From assembly GCA_039090855.1 (NCBI GenBank), contig CM077025.1:95088489-95152488 (forward strand): a stretch of 64,000 nt of DNA, read 5' to 3'. The number at the start of each line of letters is the position of its first letter. Positions within the stretch are counted from its first letter, which is position 1. A model generated the notes under the pieces. That model searched no databases. It worked only from the letters and a program-made list of their open reading frames with translations, and had not been told where the DNA came from. Of the stretch, positions 41,541 to 51,354 are shown one piece after another. Source of the DNA: Macrothele yani (taxonomy: Eukaryota > Arthropoda > Arachnida > Araneae > Macrothelidae). Made by a program: the position numbers and the translations under genes.

Positions 41541-41596
41541 ACGAAGGGTCGGTCCTGCTTCCTGATACCAAACATCCTGACCCTAAAACAGTATTA

Positions 41597-41965
41597 GTGA
41601 CTGTTCAAACTCCTCAGTTGCCTGATGTATTCTTGACACTTGAAGACATTATTGTCGAGACAAAGTTCGACACTGGGTCTGAGATATCAGCCCTAAATAC
41701 AAAGTTTTGCAATGATGTTTTTTCTGCAATACATGTTCAGCCTGCAACGCAGTATTTGCGAGGTGCAAATAACGAAATCTTCAGTATTTCAGGAACTGTC
41801 ACATTATCTTTAGGGCTGGGAAAAGCTCGATTTACACATTCTTTCCTGCTTATAGACGAGCTACCCGTGAAATGTCTCATGGGTATGGACTTTATTAACA
41901 AGTTTCAAATAACTTTGAATTTTGTACAACATGTGATTTCTCTTTTCCGGAACCTGTCGAAATGA
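41597..41965 (+). CDS. Gypsy aspartic protease
   Basis: 122 codons. Catalytic DTGSE at residues 25-29 within VETKFDTGSEISALNTKF, and the flap/second hydrophobic block at 'CLMGMDFINKF', as in retropepsins. It acts as a homodimer to cut Gag and Pol polyproteins. Its stop overlaps the start of the pol frame (ATGA, 41962-41965), and pol is in the -1 frame relative to it, so expression would need frameshifting or re-initiation. The true N-terminus is probably fused upstream. Confidence 0.88.
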   Translation: MTVQTPQLPDVFLTLEDIIVETKFDTGSEISALNTKFCNDVFSAIHVQPATQYLRGANNEIFSISGTVTLSLGLGKARFTHSFLLIDELPVKCLMGMDFINKFQITLNFVQHVISLFRNLSK

Positions 41966-44337
41966 TTCCGACGGTTCCTGTAGATATTACGAGTTTATTG
42001 TTGAGTGACCAATTGAATGAGGGGCAACGAGACCAGCTTTCTCTCCTTTTACAGGAAAGCCCTGGTTTATTTTCGGATCAACCTGGTTTCACACAGGTGG
42101 TTTATCATGTTATTGACACTGATGGTTCGAAACCCATTGCGACGAAACCTTACCCTTGTGCTCCACATAAAAAACAGGAAATGCAACGTCAAATTGCGGA
42201 AATGATTAAGCAAGGCATAATCAGGGAATCAACAAGCGCCTGGGCGGCTCCTGCCTTCTTGGTTCCAAAGAAACAACCAAATGAATTTCGTTTCGTGACC
42301 GATTTTCGCAAACTCAACCAAGTCACAAAAACAATCAATTATCCCCTACCTGTCATGTCACATATTCTAAATGACTTGTCGTCGACCAAATGGATGTCAA
42401 CTTTGGATTTGGCAAGTGGATATTGGCAGGTGGCAGTACATCCGGACTCGGTCGATAAAACAGGCTTTGTGACTCCTTTTGGGGCCTATGAATATTTACG
42501 TATGCCTTTTGGTTTAGCTTCTGCACCTGCTACTTTCCAAAAGCTTATGGACACGGTTCTCAGACCTGTCCTGGGTCCACATGTGCATGTCTATTTGGAT
42601 GATATTATTATCACATCAGAGACTTTTGACGAGCACCTTTCTCTGCTCAAACAGGTGTTCCAACTTATATACAATGCTGGCTTGACGTTAAAACCTAGTA
42701 AATGCCAGATAGCGAGGGACGAGATTGTATATCTGGGGCTGAAAATTACTCCCCACGGCTTATTCACTGATAATGAAAAAATTAGGCCTATTGCTGACTT
42801 TCCTCGGCCTAAAACAGCAAAAGAACTATCCCGCTTTCTGGGAATGACCGGATGGTATCAGCAGTTCGTCCCCGCTTATGCTACAATATGTGAGCCATTG
42901 TATGCTTTAAAACGTAAATACAAGAAGTTTATTTGGACACCTGAAGCTAACGCTGCATTCGAAACACTGAAGTCTGCATTGACTCAGCCTCCGGTGTTGG
43001 CTTTCCCGGATCATTCTAAAGAATTTGATATTTATACTGATGCATCCGGAGTTGGTCTTGGTTGCGTTTTGTCACAAGCTGGGCATCCAATAGCTTTTGC
43101 GTCTCGTACTTTAGCTAAAGCTGAACGCAATTATTCAGCTACGGAACGTGAATGTCTTGCTGTTGTGTATGCACTGAATAAATTTCAATGTTATCTCAAC
43201 GAATTGACAGTTAACATAATTACGGATCATTCTGCCCTTCAGTATTTGAATTCTGCTAAACACCTATCTCAAAGACTTATGAAGTGGGCTCTGAAGTTAC
43301 AAGAGAGCAATATCAAAATTTCGTATCAGCCAGGTAATAAGAATCAATTACCGGACGCATTATCTCGCGTTCCGATTGGTGGGGTCCCCACCGAAACTAC
43401 TCCTGGATGTCAGCCTTTACTTCTGATAGCTGATATCACATCCAGAGAGCAGATAATGGCAGAATTAATAAATGATCCAGATTTTGGGGATATTTACAAT
43501 TTTTTGCTTGCGGGTTCGCCCCCACAAAGTGATCCTTCTCTGGCTGGAAGGTCACAACATTTTGAAGTAATAGAGGGTCTTCTTTATTATACAAAGTCTC
43601 GGACTACTAGGGCAGAGTTTCGCCCATGTATTCCGCGAACCCTTAGAATGGCTCTTTTAAATGAATTTCATGACAAACCTCTTGCAGGCCATTTAGGTAT
43701 TCGCAAGACCCGTTGTAAATTGCGGGATGTTGCCTATTGGCCTGGAATGTACCAAAGTGTGCTCGCATACGTTCAATCATGTCACTTGTGTCAGATTAAT
43801 AATTATCGTAATGTAAGACCGGCCGGTCACTTGAAATCTAGTTCAAGTTCTCATGTATTTGATATTATTTCCATAGATTTATTGGGACCTTATCCATTAT
43901 CTGTTAAAAATAAAGCTCGTTATGTTTTAGTACTAACTGATAATTTTTCTAAATGGGTTGAAGTTTTTCCCATTAAAGCCGCTACGGCTGAGGTTATTTG
44001 TAATGTCTTAGTTAATGAAGTATTTTCTAGATATGGTGCACCTAATAAAGTAGTTTCGGATAATGGTCCTCAATTTATTTCTGACATTTTTGAAAGAATG
44101 TGTGCGAGATTACACATTAAACATAAATTCATTTCCACATATCATCCCCAGAGTAATCCTGCAGAACGCGTTAACCGAACGCTAGTGAAAATGATTGCGA
44201 CTTTCGTAATGGACCACCATGAAAGATGGGATGACCATTTAGAACTTTTTGCGTTCGCCCTCCGCTCGTCTGTCCACGAGTCTACTAAAATTACTCCTGC
44301 AGAACTTTTTCTGGTCGCAAAATTAAAACCCCTTTGA
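41962..44337 (+). CDS. Gypsy pol: reverse transcriptase, RNase H, integrase (core)
   Basis: 791 codons, open. RT (about residues 60-260): AMIKQG-type fingers, FRFVTDFRKLNQVTK, MPFGLASAPATFQKLMD and catalytic YLDDIIITS (Tyr 211). RNase H: DIYTDASGVGLGCVLSQ (about 356-372) and ATERECLAVVYALNKF. Integrase: HHCC zinc finger with HLGI...CHLCQ (about 570-612), then catalytic Asp 639 (ISIDLLGP), Asp 700 (VVSDNGPQF) and Glu 735 (SNPAERVNRTL), DD34E spacing. It ends early at 44337 because of a 1-nt frameshift near 44325. Confidence 0.95.
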   Translation: MIPTVPVDITSLLLSDQLNEGQRDQLSLLLQESPGLFSDQPGFTQVVYHVIDTDGSKPIATKPYPCAPHKKQEMQRQIAEMIKQGIIRESTSAWAAPAFLVPKKQPNEFRFVTDFRKLNQVTKTINYPLPVMSHILNDLSSTKWMSTLDLASGYWQVAVHPDSVDKTGFVTPFGAYEYLRMPFGLASAPATFQKLMDTVLRPVLGPHVHVYLDDIIITSETFDEHLSLLKQVFQLIYNAGLTLKPSKCQIARDEIVYLGLKITPHGLFTDNEKIRPIADFPRPKTAKELSRFLGMTGWYQQFVPAYATICEPLYALKRKYKKFIWTPEANAAFETLKSALTQPPVLAFPDHSKEFDIYTDASGVGLGCVLSQAGHPIAFASRTLAKAERNYSATERECLAVVYALNKFQCYLNELTVNIITDHSALQYLNSAKHLSQRLMKWALKLQESNIKISYQPGNKNQLPDALSRVPIGGVPTETTPGCQPLLLIADITSREQIMAELINDPDFGDIYNFLLAGSPPQSDPSLAGRSQHFEVIEGLLYYTKSRTTRAEFRPCIPRTLRMALLNEFHDKPLAGHLGIRKTRCKLRDVAYWPGMYQSVLAYVQSCHLCQINNYRNVRPAGHLKSSSSSHVFDIISIDLLGPYPLSVKNKARYVLVLTDNFSKWVEVFPIKAATAEVICNVLVNEVFSRYGAPNKVVSDNGPQFISDIFERMCARLHIKHKFISTYHPQSNPAERVNRTLVKMIATFVMDHHERWDDHLELFAFALRSSVHESTKITPAELFLVAKLKPL

Positions 44338-45060
44338 AAATTTAACGGGGATTATCGACGAACTAAATCAGCGACCAACTCCGCAATCAGTACACATTAT
44401 GGCAGAAAAAGCTCGTGTTGCAATGCTAGGAGCACAAGCGGCTCAAGCACGATATTATAATTCTAGGCGTAGGGAACCAGATCTTGTCGTTGGAGATCTC
44501 ACTCTCGTGGAAACGCACTTCCAGTCTTCTGTTTCGCATACTTTAGTGAAGAAATTTGCACCCAGCTACGAAGGTCCATATCGGGTGGCAAATGTCTTTG
44601 AAAATAATATTGTTCTGGAGAAACCGAACAACAATTTTCAATATGTACATGTTGATCAATGTCGCAAGTATCACGAACGGGATATCGATTTCATTATCAA
44701 TCCTACTCAACCTTCTGTTCCACAGACTCAAGAATCTATATCTCATGTTCAACCGCCAGAAATTGTGGACGACCCACCGAACATTTTTGACGAATCACCA
44801 GTGATTTTTCCTTCACCCTCCCCCCCCTCCAGACGAGTTTCTACAACCGCAACCTGATTCTCCCGTGAGACCAAGGCTCGATTCGCGTTCGTCGAATACT
44901 AGTATCGTTCCTTTCCCTCCAACCATTGCCAAGACTATTGCTGCGCCGTTTCCGGCTACCTCTGCACCAACGCGGGATACTTCTTCTTTGAATACTCATC
45001 GGAAAGTATTCCTATCGGCAAATCCAAACATCGCCCTGCACGACCGCTGAATTATAGCAG
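44338..45060 (+). pseudogene. Gypsy integrase C-terminal region, frameshifted from pol
   Basis: After the frameshift the +1 frame continues FENLTGIIDELNQRPTPQSV into 44399-44857 (AEKARVAMLGAQAAQARYYN; FAPSYEGPYRVANVFENNIV; NNNFQYVHVDQCRKYHERD). This is the integrase C-terminal DNA-binding part with the GPY-type module. Further frame changes lead to RPLNYSSDSEASDIS near 45045-45090, typical of polyprotein tails. All in broken frames. Confidence 0.82.
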
Positions 45061-45207
45061 CGACTCAGAGGCGTCGGACATTTCGGATTTGTCAGTTATG
45101 AATCCAACATTTAATATTCCACACCGTCCAGCACCACCAAAAGCTGGGCGCAAACGTCACTTGTCTCCCCAATCTGCTTCGCCGCAACAGCGACGAAGGC
45201 AGAAATC

Positions 45208-45885
45208 TTGCATCCGCCCGGGTTTCGCCCCTGGAACCTCCGTTCAGGGCAAACAGGGCCGATGCCTGCTACTACTATCATGCCCCGTGGGCGTAAACGA
45301 AAACAAGTGATGTGGCCGGAGACACGTCCCTCCAAAAAGATACTGGAAGGACACAACGGGCCCCAGCATCAAGGGACTTCATATCCAAAGCCTGGGGGAG
45401 CCCGTTCCTATCAGCCGCAGCAGGGATTTCCGGACCGCCAGACTTCTGACGTTCCTGACCGTTCTTCTCAGCCGCAGGGATTTCCGGACCGCCAGACTTC
45501 TGACGTTCCTGACCGTTCTTCTCAGCCGCAGGGATTTCCAGACCGCCAGACTCCTGACCGTTCCTATCAGCCGCAGCAGGGATTTCCGGACTGCCAGACT
45601 TCTGACGTTCCTGACCGTTCTTCTCAGCCGCAGGGATTTCCAGACCGCCAGACTCCTGACCGTTCCTATCAGCCGCAGCAGGGATTTCCGGACCGCCAGA
45701 CTTCTGACGTTCCTGACCGTTCTTCTCAGCCGCAGGGATTTCCAGACCGCCAGATTCCTGACCGACAACAGACCGATGTTCCATTACTGTCCCGGAAGAG
45801 ATCCAAGCCACCTGATTTCCCAGTCCCATTAGGCCTGGAAAACGTTTTCGCACTAGAATTTTTTATGCGTCCTCGAGATAAGTAA
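45208..45885 (+). CDS. Repeat-rich ORF in the 3' region of the Gypsy element
   Basis: 225 codons, Pro/Gln/Asp/Arg-rich. The N-terminal HPPGFRPWNLRSGQTGPM looks like the tail of the pol polyprotein. Residues about 67-190 are alternating repeats of the types QPQGFPDRQTSDVPDRSS and QPQQGFPDRQTPDRSY. The C-terminus is FPVPLGLENVFALEF. No signal peptide or membrane segment, so it does not look like an envelope. It may be the C-terminal extension of pol or a separate product; function unknown. Confidence 0.5.
   Translation: MHPPGFRPWNLRSGQTGPMPATTIMPRGRKRKQVMWPETRPSKKILEGHNGPQHQGTSYPKPGGARSYQPQQGFPDRQTSDVPDRSSQPQGFPDRQTSDVPDRSSQPQGFPDRQTPDRSYQPQQGFPDCQTSDVPDRSSQPQGFPDRQTPDRSYQPQQGFPDRQTSDVPDRSSQPQGFPDRQIPDRQQTDVPLLSRKRSKPPDFPVPLGLENVFALEFFMRPRDK
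45405..45765. repeat. Coding minisatellite in Gypsy 3' region
   Basis: Units of 48 and 54 bp built from 'cagccgcagcagggatttcc', 'gaccgccagact' and 'tctgacgttcctgaccgttc'. All unit lengths are multiples of three, so the plus frame is kept. The minus strand is also open across the array (45853-45278), a by-product of the repeat. Confidence 0.88.
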
Positions 45886-46080
45886 GTTCTCGTGGACAGG
45901 TTCTTTTCTCAGTTTATTGTTTTTCCTGCTCGACCAGTTGGCGTGTCAGAATTTCTTTTTTTCGTGTGGGCCTATGCATTCTTTTTGTGTATATATGTGT
46001 GTTTTTTTTTTTTTATATTTCTTCTATGTCCATCTACTAATCCACTTTTTTTTGTATATATCTATGTGCTTAGGGGTAAA

Positions 46081-46382
46081 ATAATAAAATTGTTACTGTT
46101 AGGCAGCTCCAGGTAAATTTCGCTGCTGATACAGTTGTTCTGTATTTCAACGCATGAGGCAAACGTAATTTGGAATGAAAATAATAAAATTGTTACTGTT
46201 AGGCAGCTCCAGGTAAATTTCGCTGCTGATACAGTTGTTCTGTATTTCAACGCATGAGGCAAACGTAATTTGAAATGAAAAATAATAAAATTGTTACTGT
46301 TAGGCAGCTTCAGGCAATCTTCGCTGCTGATACAGTTGTTATGTATTTCAACCAATGAGGCGCACGTAATTTGAAATTAAAA
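46081..46382. repeat. ~100-bp tandem repeat in Gypsy 3' untranslated region, 3 copies
   Basis: ATAATAAAATTGTTACTGTT starts at 46081, 46181 and 46282. The first two units are nearly identical, the third more diverged ('cttcaggcaatcttcgc'). It lies between the last ORF and the polypurine tract. Confidence 0.92.
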
Positions 46383-46641
46383 AAGTGATTCCTGCTAGGC
46401 AGAATAAAAGGAAAGTATGCCGATGCAGGTTTGGTTTGTTCTACACTACAAATTTCACAATCGAATACAGATTCGTAAATTGTTATGCCAAGTTGATAAT
46501 GTAAATACGGCTACCACCAAACAACAAATCAAAAAAAAGATCGAGAAACGTCAATCATCGAAATGTACGACTTACACTCCAAAATTGATAGGTTTTTCAA
46601 AAAAAAAAAAAAAAAAAAAAGAAAAAAAAAGAAGAAAAATT

Positions 46642-46654
46642 AAGGGGGAGATGA
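46642..46654 (+). other. Gypsy polypurine tract
   Basis: AAGGGGGAGATGA directly abuts the 3' LTR. It primes plus-strand DNA synthesis in LTR elements. It is preceded by a long A/G-rich run (46598-46641). It differs by one base from the TRIM tract AAGGCGGAGATGA at 35710-35722. Confidence 0.9.
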
Positions 46655-47196
46655 TGTAACGTATACTCTATATTCACTTTCCTTTGATTTTACTATCTCT
46701 GGTTATTTTATTTTACTATGTAAATTATCTTCCTACTGAACGAAATGTTGTTTCACCCGCTGAATGAGATCTGGCAATGAGTGTAAGTCATGACGTGGTG
46801 GTAGCTCGTATATAGGCGCGTTCATCGAGAGGTTGTGTTGTTGCGTTGTAGTTGTGTTGTTGCGTTGGAGTTGAGGGTGGTTGGTGGTGTGTTGCGTTGC
46901 AGTGTGTTGTTATGTAGTAGTGATATATGAGTGCCTTAGTTGACCAGGAGTCATCATAATAAACAAGTTGTTCTGTAAGTTCAGTCTTTTTCAATTTAGT
47001 TTTGTCAGACCTCTGTCTGGCTGTTAGGTTTATGACTTTGATTACTTAATATAAATAACCAGCGTTGAGACTTTGTTTAAGTTCATAATTAACGAGTAAC
47101 AACACCCTTTTGGGAATTCATCATTTTGAAGCTTAGAGCATTATTCATTCATAATAATTAGCTTAGCAAAAAGATAAACAAAGCTAATTCATTATA
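46655..47196 (+). repeat. Gypsy 3' LTR
   Basis: 542 bp, identical to the 5' LTR except for two small deletions. It is followed by the target duplication GTAC. Confidence 0.96.
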
Positions 47197-47200
47197 GTAC

Positions 47201-48480
47201 GCGTTCCCGAGCTATACTAATTTTGCCGCACGCCGAACCGGTAATTTTCCACTTCAAATTGGCAACCAGCTTGTGGCGGCGTGTAACGTCACGCGCTCAA
47301 GGCTAATGTCGCGTGTCATTCTTTCATCCTTGCTCTTTTAAACCGTGTATAGCTTATTTCGATATGCGTTATAGTTTTAAATTTATTAAGATTTTTCTGG
47401 TATACACTGAATCGTAACATTGACTTTCGCATAGTTTGCCACCATACCGAACACGCGGGGTAAGACGTTTTCCATCAAAAATATCGTCAGGGCGTGGCTA
47501 ATGGATGAGGTAACACAACTGCGCATGCTCGGCTCTGAAACGAATACTTACTCGGGAGTACTTATTTAACGGATGGCCCTAGTATATTGGCAACACTCAT
47601 GTTTATATTGCTAAACTATGACTAAAAGCGCAACACATACGCCAGCTTAATTGAGACGAAAGGAAGCATAACAACAAATAAAAACAAAAGAAGGGATATT
47701 GCTGTTAGCATGGCGCCCTTCCGAATATAGTACACTTTTCTGGAAGCAGGAAAGATGCCCTGCCTATCGGGTTTGCTTAACACCAGGCATTCCCGCTTCC
47801 CACATTTATTGCTCTGTGCAACGTACGGAGCTTTGTTGAACGTAGTGTTAGAAGTAGAAGGGTTTGCAACGCAGGGTTACTTACAACTGACATTCGATCT
47901 TACAGCGACATCATCAGGACATCAGCTACAAATTAGCGGACCTCGAAGCAGGAGTGCAGAAAAGAAGGGAAATCAAGGGTGGACTTTGGATATACCGAAT
48001 CTTTCAGTTTCCGCCCCTAGCTGTTTGCCGTCGTATTCACGATAGGGAATGCCGCTGCAGTTTCACCGCCCTCTGGAAATTCTGAAAAGGAGACTGAACA
48101 CGATCGAATTATATCTTCACTTTGGGCAACAAGCACTAACGCAGAACGAAGAACAAATGCAAAATTAGATTTAAGAAATAGATTTAAAAATATATACATA
48201 TTTTGAAAACATATGCAAATACATTTAAAAATAAGCAGCCAATAACAAAGAACGAAGGACCAAATCATACCTCATAGGGAGGACCCGGGCACTTGGGTAA
48301 CCCGTTTTAAGTGCCCCACTGGTGTCCTCACGTACGTTGCGGCTATAAACCAAGAGCCACAGAGTGACGGGTTGGATTTCTTTTCCAATAAATTATGTAG
48401 TCTTATCAATTAGTAACTTCCGGTGACCTTTTCCGCCATTTTAGCGTTATATAAATCGCTGCCACCCAACGCCATTACAA
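47201..48480. other. Unassigned flank of the Gypsy element
   Basis: 47453-47470 (GGTAAGACGTTTTCCAT) is an inverted match to 38400-38417 ('ggaaaacgtcttaccc'). These may be the outer ends of the element that the Gypsy interrupted, but a full boundary could not be defined. The ORF at 47755-48045 has no recognisable motif. No supported gene. Confidence 0.35.
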
Positions 48481-48499
48481 TCTTCTGTTGGAGTTGTTC

Positions 48500-50640
48500 G
48501 GCACAAGAATTTGAATAAAAATGCAAAGTGTTGGAAAACGGATTCCAGTAAAAATGACGACTCTCCTGGGAAAACTTTCTCACTTGAGGTACCAAGAGTT
48601 AAACGCACTTGCACATCAGTAGGTGAAAAATGTCAAGTGATACTGCATTTATTCGACACTGCATTTCGTTACGAATTTCATCAAGGAAAAAGCGCTTCAA
48701 AAGCATGTGTTCTGTTCTGGGGGAGAATATTGTACCGAAAAGCAAGTGTGAGTTTTGGTTTACACTGTTTAAAGCAGGTGATTTTGATCCCGCAGAAGGC
48801 TGCACATGACGAACTGCAAGCAATGCTGGAGATAGATTCGTCGCAAACGCAAAAAGAACTAGCGTAACAAAAGAGAGTAACTCAACAAACCATTTCTAAT
48901 CGTTTACGCGCAAGGAGAAAGATTCAGAGGGAAAGAAAATGGGTGCCACATGACTTGAGCCAGAGGAACAAGGATGAGCGTGTCATGAAGTGTTTGAATC
49001 TGCTGAATAAACAACACAGAAAGTATTTCTTGTGGAAAAATGCTACGGGTGATGAAAAGTGGATATAGTACGACAATTCCAAACGATACTGCATTTACGA
49101 TGACACGGTTCTGATTACGGGTGCAGATATAAATGAGGCAAAAATAAAATGTAATAAATTTATTGAAAAATTGATGGAATGGCTGGACACAAAATTTCTG
49201 TGTTTAAATATTGAAAAAACTAAAATTATGATTTTTAAACAGGGAGATAGATTGTTGAGTCACCATCTATTTGTGTGGAGAAGTGTACCTTTGAAATAGC
49301 AAATAATATTAAATATTTGGGAATAATAATCCTGGATAAGCTAAAATGGAATATAAATATTCAAAGTATTTCGGGGAATATTGGGTTTAATTACGAGAAT
49401 TTCGAATAATTTAACAATTAAAACATTAAAAATGTTGTACTACAGTCTGATTTATCCATGTTTGACTTATTTTTTATTAGTATGGGGGCAAACATTTATA
49501 TAAATTACAATCATTACAAAATAGGATGGTTAGAATTTTAAATAACTTTAGGGGAATTAACTTGCATATGGGGGTACGGATAAATTCTTATGGATTTTTA
49601 GATATTGAGAAATTATGGCAATTTCGATTATTGGGATTCATGTATAAAAGGATAAAAGAGAATAGGTATCAACATTTAATTCAACTGAACACGGTAGGTC
49701 ACGACTATAAAACAAGAGATAGAAATGCATTTTTGTTACCAATGCCTAACACTTGAACCCCCCAAAATTTATTGATTACCAGGGATTAATATTATGGAAT
49801 AACCTACCTTGTCAATTAACACATATTAATAATTATAATTATTTTCGAAAGCAATTAAAAAATATCTGCTAACAAATTAAAATATAAAATTCTATGGTAA
49901 AATTTATTAATCAGACCACATATGAGTAAATTTTATATGTGCAGGACGTTTGATTTGACTACGTACTTTAGGGGAATTGGATTCACTCAGGCTATACATA
50001 TATATAGCCTTTTACTTAATTTCCTGTTCTGTGGTTACCCTGTACATAAGTATTCACATTATATATGTTGTTTTTCTTAATACTATATGTTATAAAATTA
50101 ATTTTGAAATGTAATATAGTCAAATGTATCCCCATAACGAAATAAATGAAATGAAAAACACTGGGTAGGCCTCGTTGAAGCAACGACTAGGACACCGAAA
50201 CGCAATATTCACTCCAAGAAAGTTCTGCTGTGCATCTGGTGGGATATGAAGGGTGTGCTTTATTATGGACACTTGGAACAGGGTCAAACTGTCACTGCCG
50301 ATCACTACAAGCAACAATTGCTGCTATTGAACTAGGAAATCTGTCGGAAACGTCCATTCACAGGCAAATGATTGCTTCCCGTGAAATTACCGCATGACAA
50401 CGCAAGGCAGCATTTCGCGAAATCAGTCAAGGAAACGTTATTGACGCTTGGCTGGAAAATTTTGGAGTACCCAGCGCGTAATCCCAATATAGCCCTTTCA
50501 GACTATCATTTGTTCCGATCGATACAACATGGTTTGTCTGTTGTACAGTTCCGGACATCTGATTAAGGGCATAAATGGGTGGACGACTTCATCGCGTCAC
50601 ACGACGAAGTATTCTTCATGGCTGGAACCCGTTAGCTGCC
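48500..50640 (+). pseudogene. Mos1-type mariner transposase, interrupted by a LINE
   Basis: 48650-48760 encodes EFHQGKSASKACVLFWGRIL, the first HTH. RKASVSFG... continues in frame breaks to about 49075, with a LVEKC-type linker. After the LINE (49076-50142) it resumes: KVLLCIWWDMKGVLYYGHLE (50220-50279), LPHDNARQHFAKSVKETLLT (50387-50446, second Asp), NIALSDYHLFRSIQHGLS (50486-50539, third Asp). Typical DD34D mariner of the Mos1 type, with several stops. Confidence 0.82.
49076..50142 (+). mobile_element. Jockey-like LINE, 5'-truncated, inside mariner
   Basis: Starts at the RT catalytic region (YDDTVLITGADINEAKIKCN), then WLDTKFLCLNIEKTKIMIFK, IKYLGIIILDKLKWNINIQS-type sequence and MLYYSLIYPCLTYFLLVWG, ending with LQNRMVRILNNFRGINLHMG and a non-coding tail with 'aaatgaaatgaaaaa'. 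Frame changes throughout. A clear target duplication could not be settled. Confidence 0.78.
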
Positions 50641-50835
50641 CGACCGATGGCGGATGGTTATAGATAATGGCGGCGCATATTTTGATTCGTAAAGGTATTG
50701 TTGTTTTTTCTCAAATTACATGTTGCGTTGTGTTAAAACAGTTTAAAACTTATGTGTACACCAAATAAAAAGTATGGTGTTTCGGCAACGTCCTGGTAAA
50801 AAAATTGGAAGGGGGCTCAATAAAAATTGATATGG

Positions 50836-50874
50836 AAAAGGGGGTCACAAATACAAAAAGTTTGAGAAACACTG
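50836..50874 (-). mobile_element. hAT-type terminus
   Basis: On the minus strand CAGTGTTTCTCAAACTTTTT followed by 'gtatttgtgaccccc' has the form of the terminal sequence of a widespread hAT group. The partner end was not found with confidence; a similar CAGAGGTGGCAAACCTTTTT lies at 51918-51937 in plus orientation. Confidence 0.55.
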
Positions 50875-50880
50875 CATTAA

Positions 50881-51350
50881 CCGCTTAAGTGACCGCTGTA
50901 TCTGAAACAAATAGTGTCCAAAATACCTGAACCAAATAGTGCCGCTCTCATCTCACCAGTACCAGCCTTAAACGGTGCTAAGAGTTTGCTTCCAGTCCTC
51001 TGTTCTCTGCTCCGCAACCCAAAGCTCGATGGGGAAGGACTAGTCCCCCTGACACGGATACCATGCCACTGGACAAAAACAGGTGACTCAACATCTCTCT
51101 TAGGTTCGTCAAATTGTTATGGCCCGCTAAGTAAGTAATCAGCCAGAAGGTATTAGTGGCAGTCATCACCCTAAATGACAACTTTAAATAACAAAGCTAA
51201 GGGAAAAGCAATGTTTTCTCATGCGCAGGTTCACTCATTCGCGCCGCGTTCGACTTACTTCTTAAACTGCGAATAAATTCATTTGAGTTGATACAGTTCA
51301 TTTTGCAAACCCGGAGTAAATTCATTCCAACTGCTCTCACGGTTGAAAAA
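50881..51350. mobile_element. TTAA-flanked MITE, diverged copy of the CCCTTTAACCGGC family
   Basis: TTAA at 50877-50880 and 51351-51354. The right part 'gcaaacccggagtaaattcattccaa' (51305-51330) matches 'aaacccgagtaaattcgttctag' at 15000-15022 of the short copy. The terminal CCC/GGG has decayed. Non-coding, about 470 bp. Confidence 0.65.
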
Positions 51351-51354
51351 TTAA

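Larger units (their letters stand above)
39785..47196 (+). mobile_element. Complete Gypsy-type LTR retrotransposon
   Basis: 7,412 bp flanked by the 4-bp repeat GTAC (39781-39784, 47197-47200). LTRs 39785-40329 and 46655-47196 differ only by a 1-bp and a 2-bp indel. PBS, gag, protease, RT, RNase H, integrase, a repeat-rich 3' region and a polypurine tract are in the usual order. RT-RH-IN order identifies Gypsy/Metaviridae. No envelope-like ORF was recognised. Several coding lesions. Confidence 0.97.

Noticed and set aside
45278..45853. 191-codon minus-strand ORF within the Gypsy 3' region
   Set aside because: Openness follows from the in-frame minisatellite on the other strand; no motif.
47755..48045. 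96-codon plus-strand ORF as a gene
   Set aside because: No recognisable domain and no supporting context; a chance ORF cannot be excluded.
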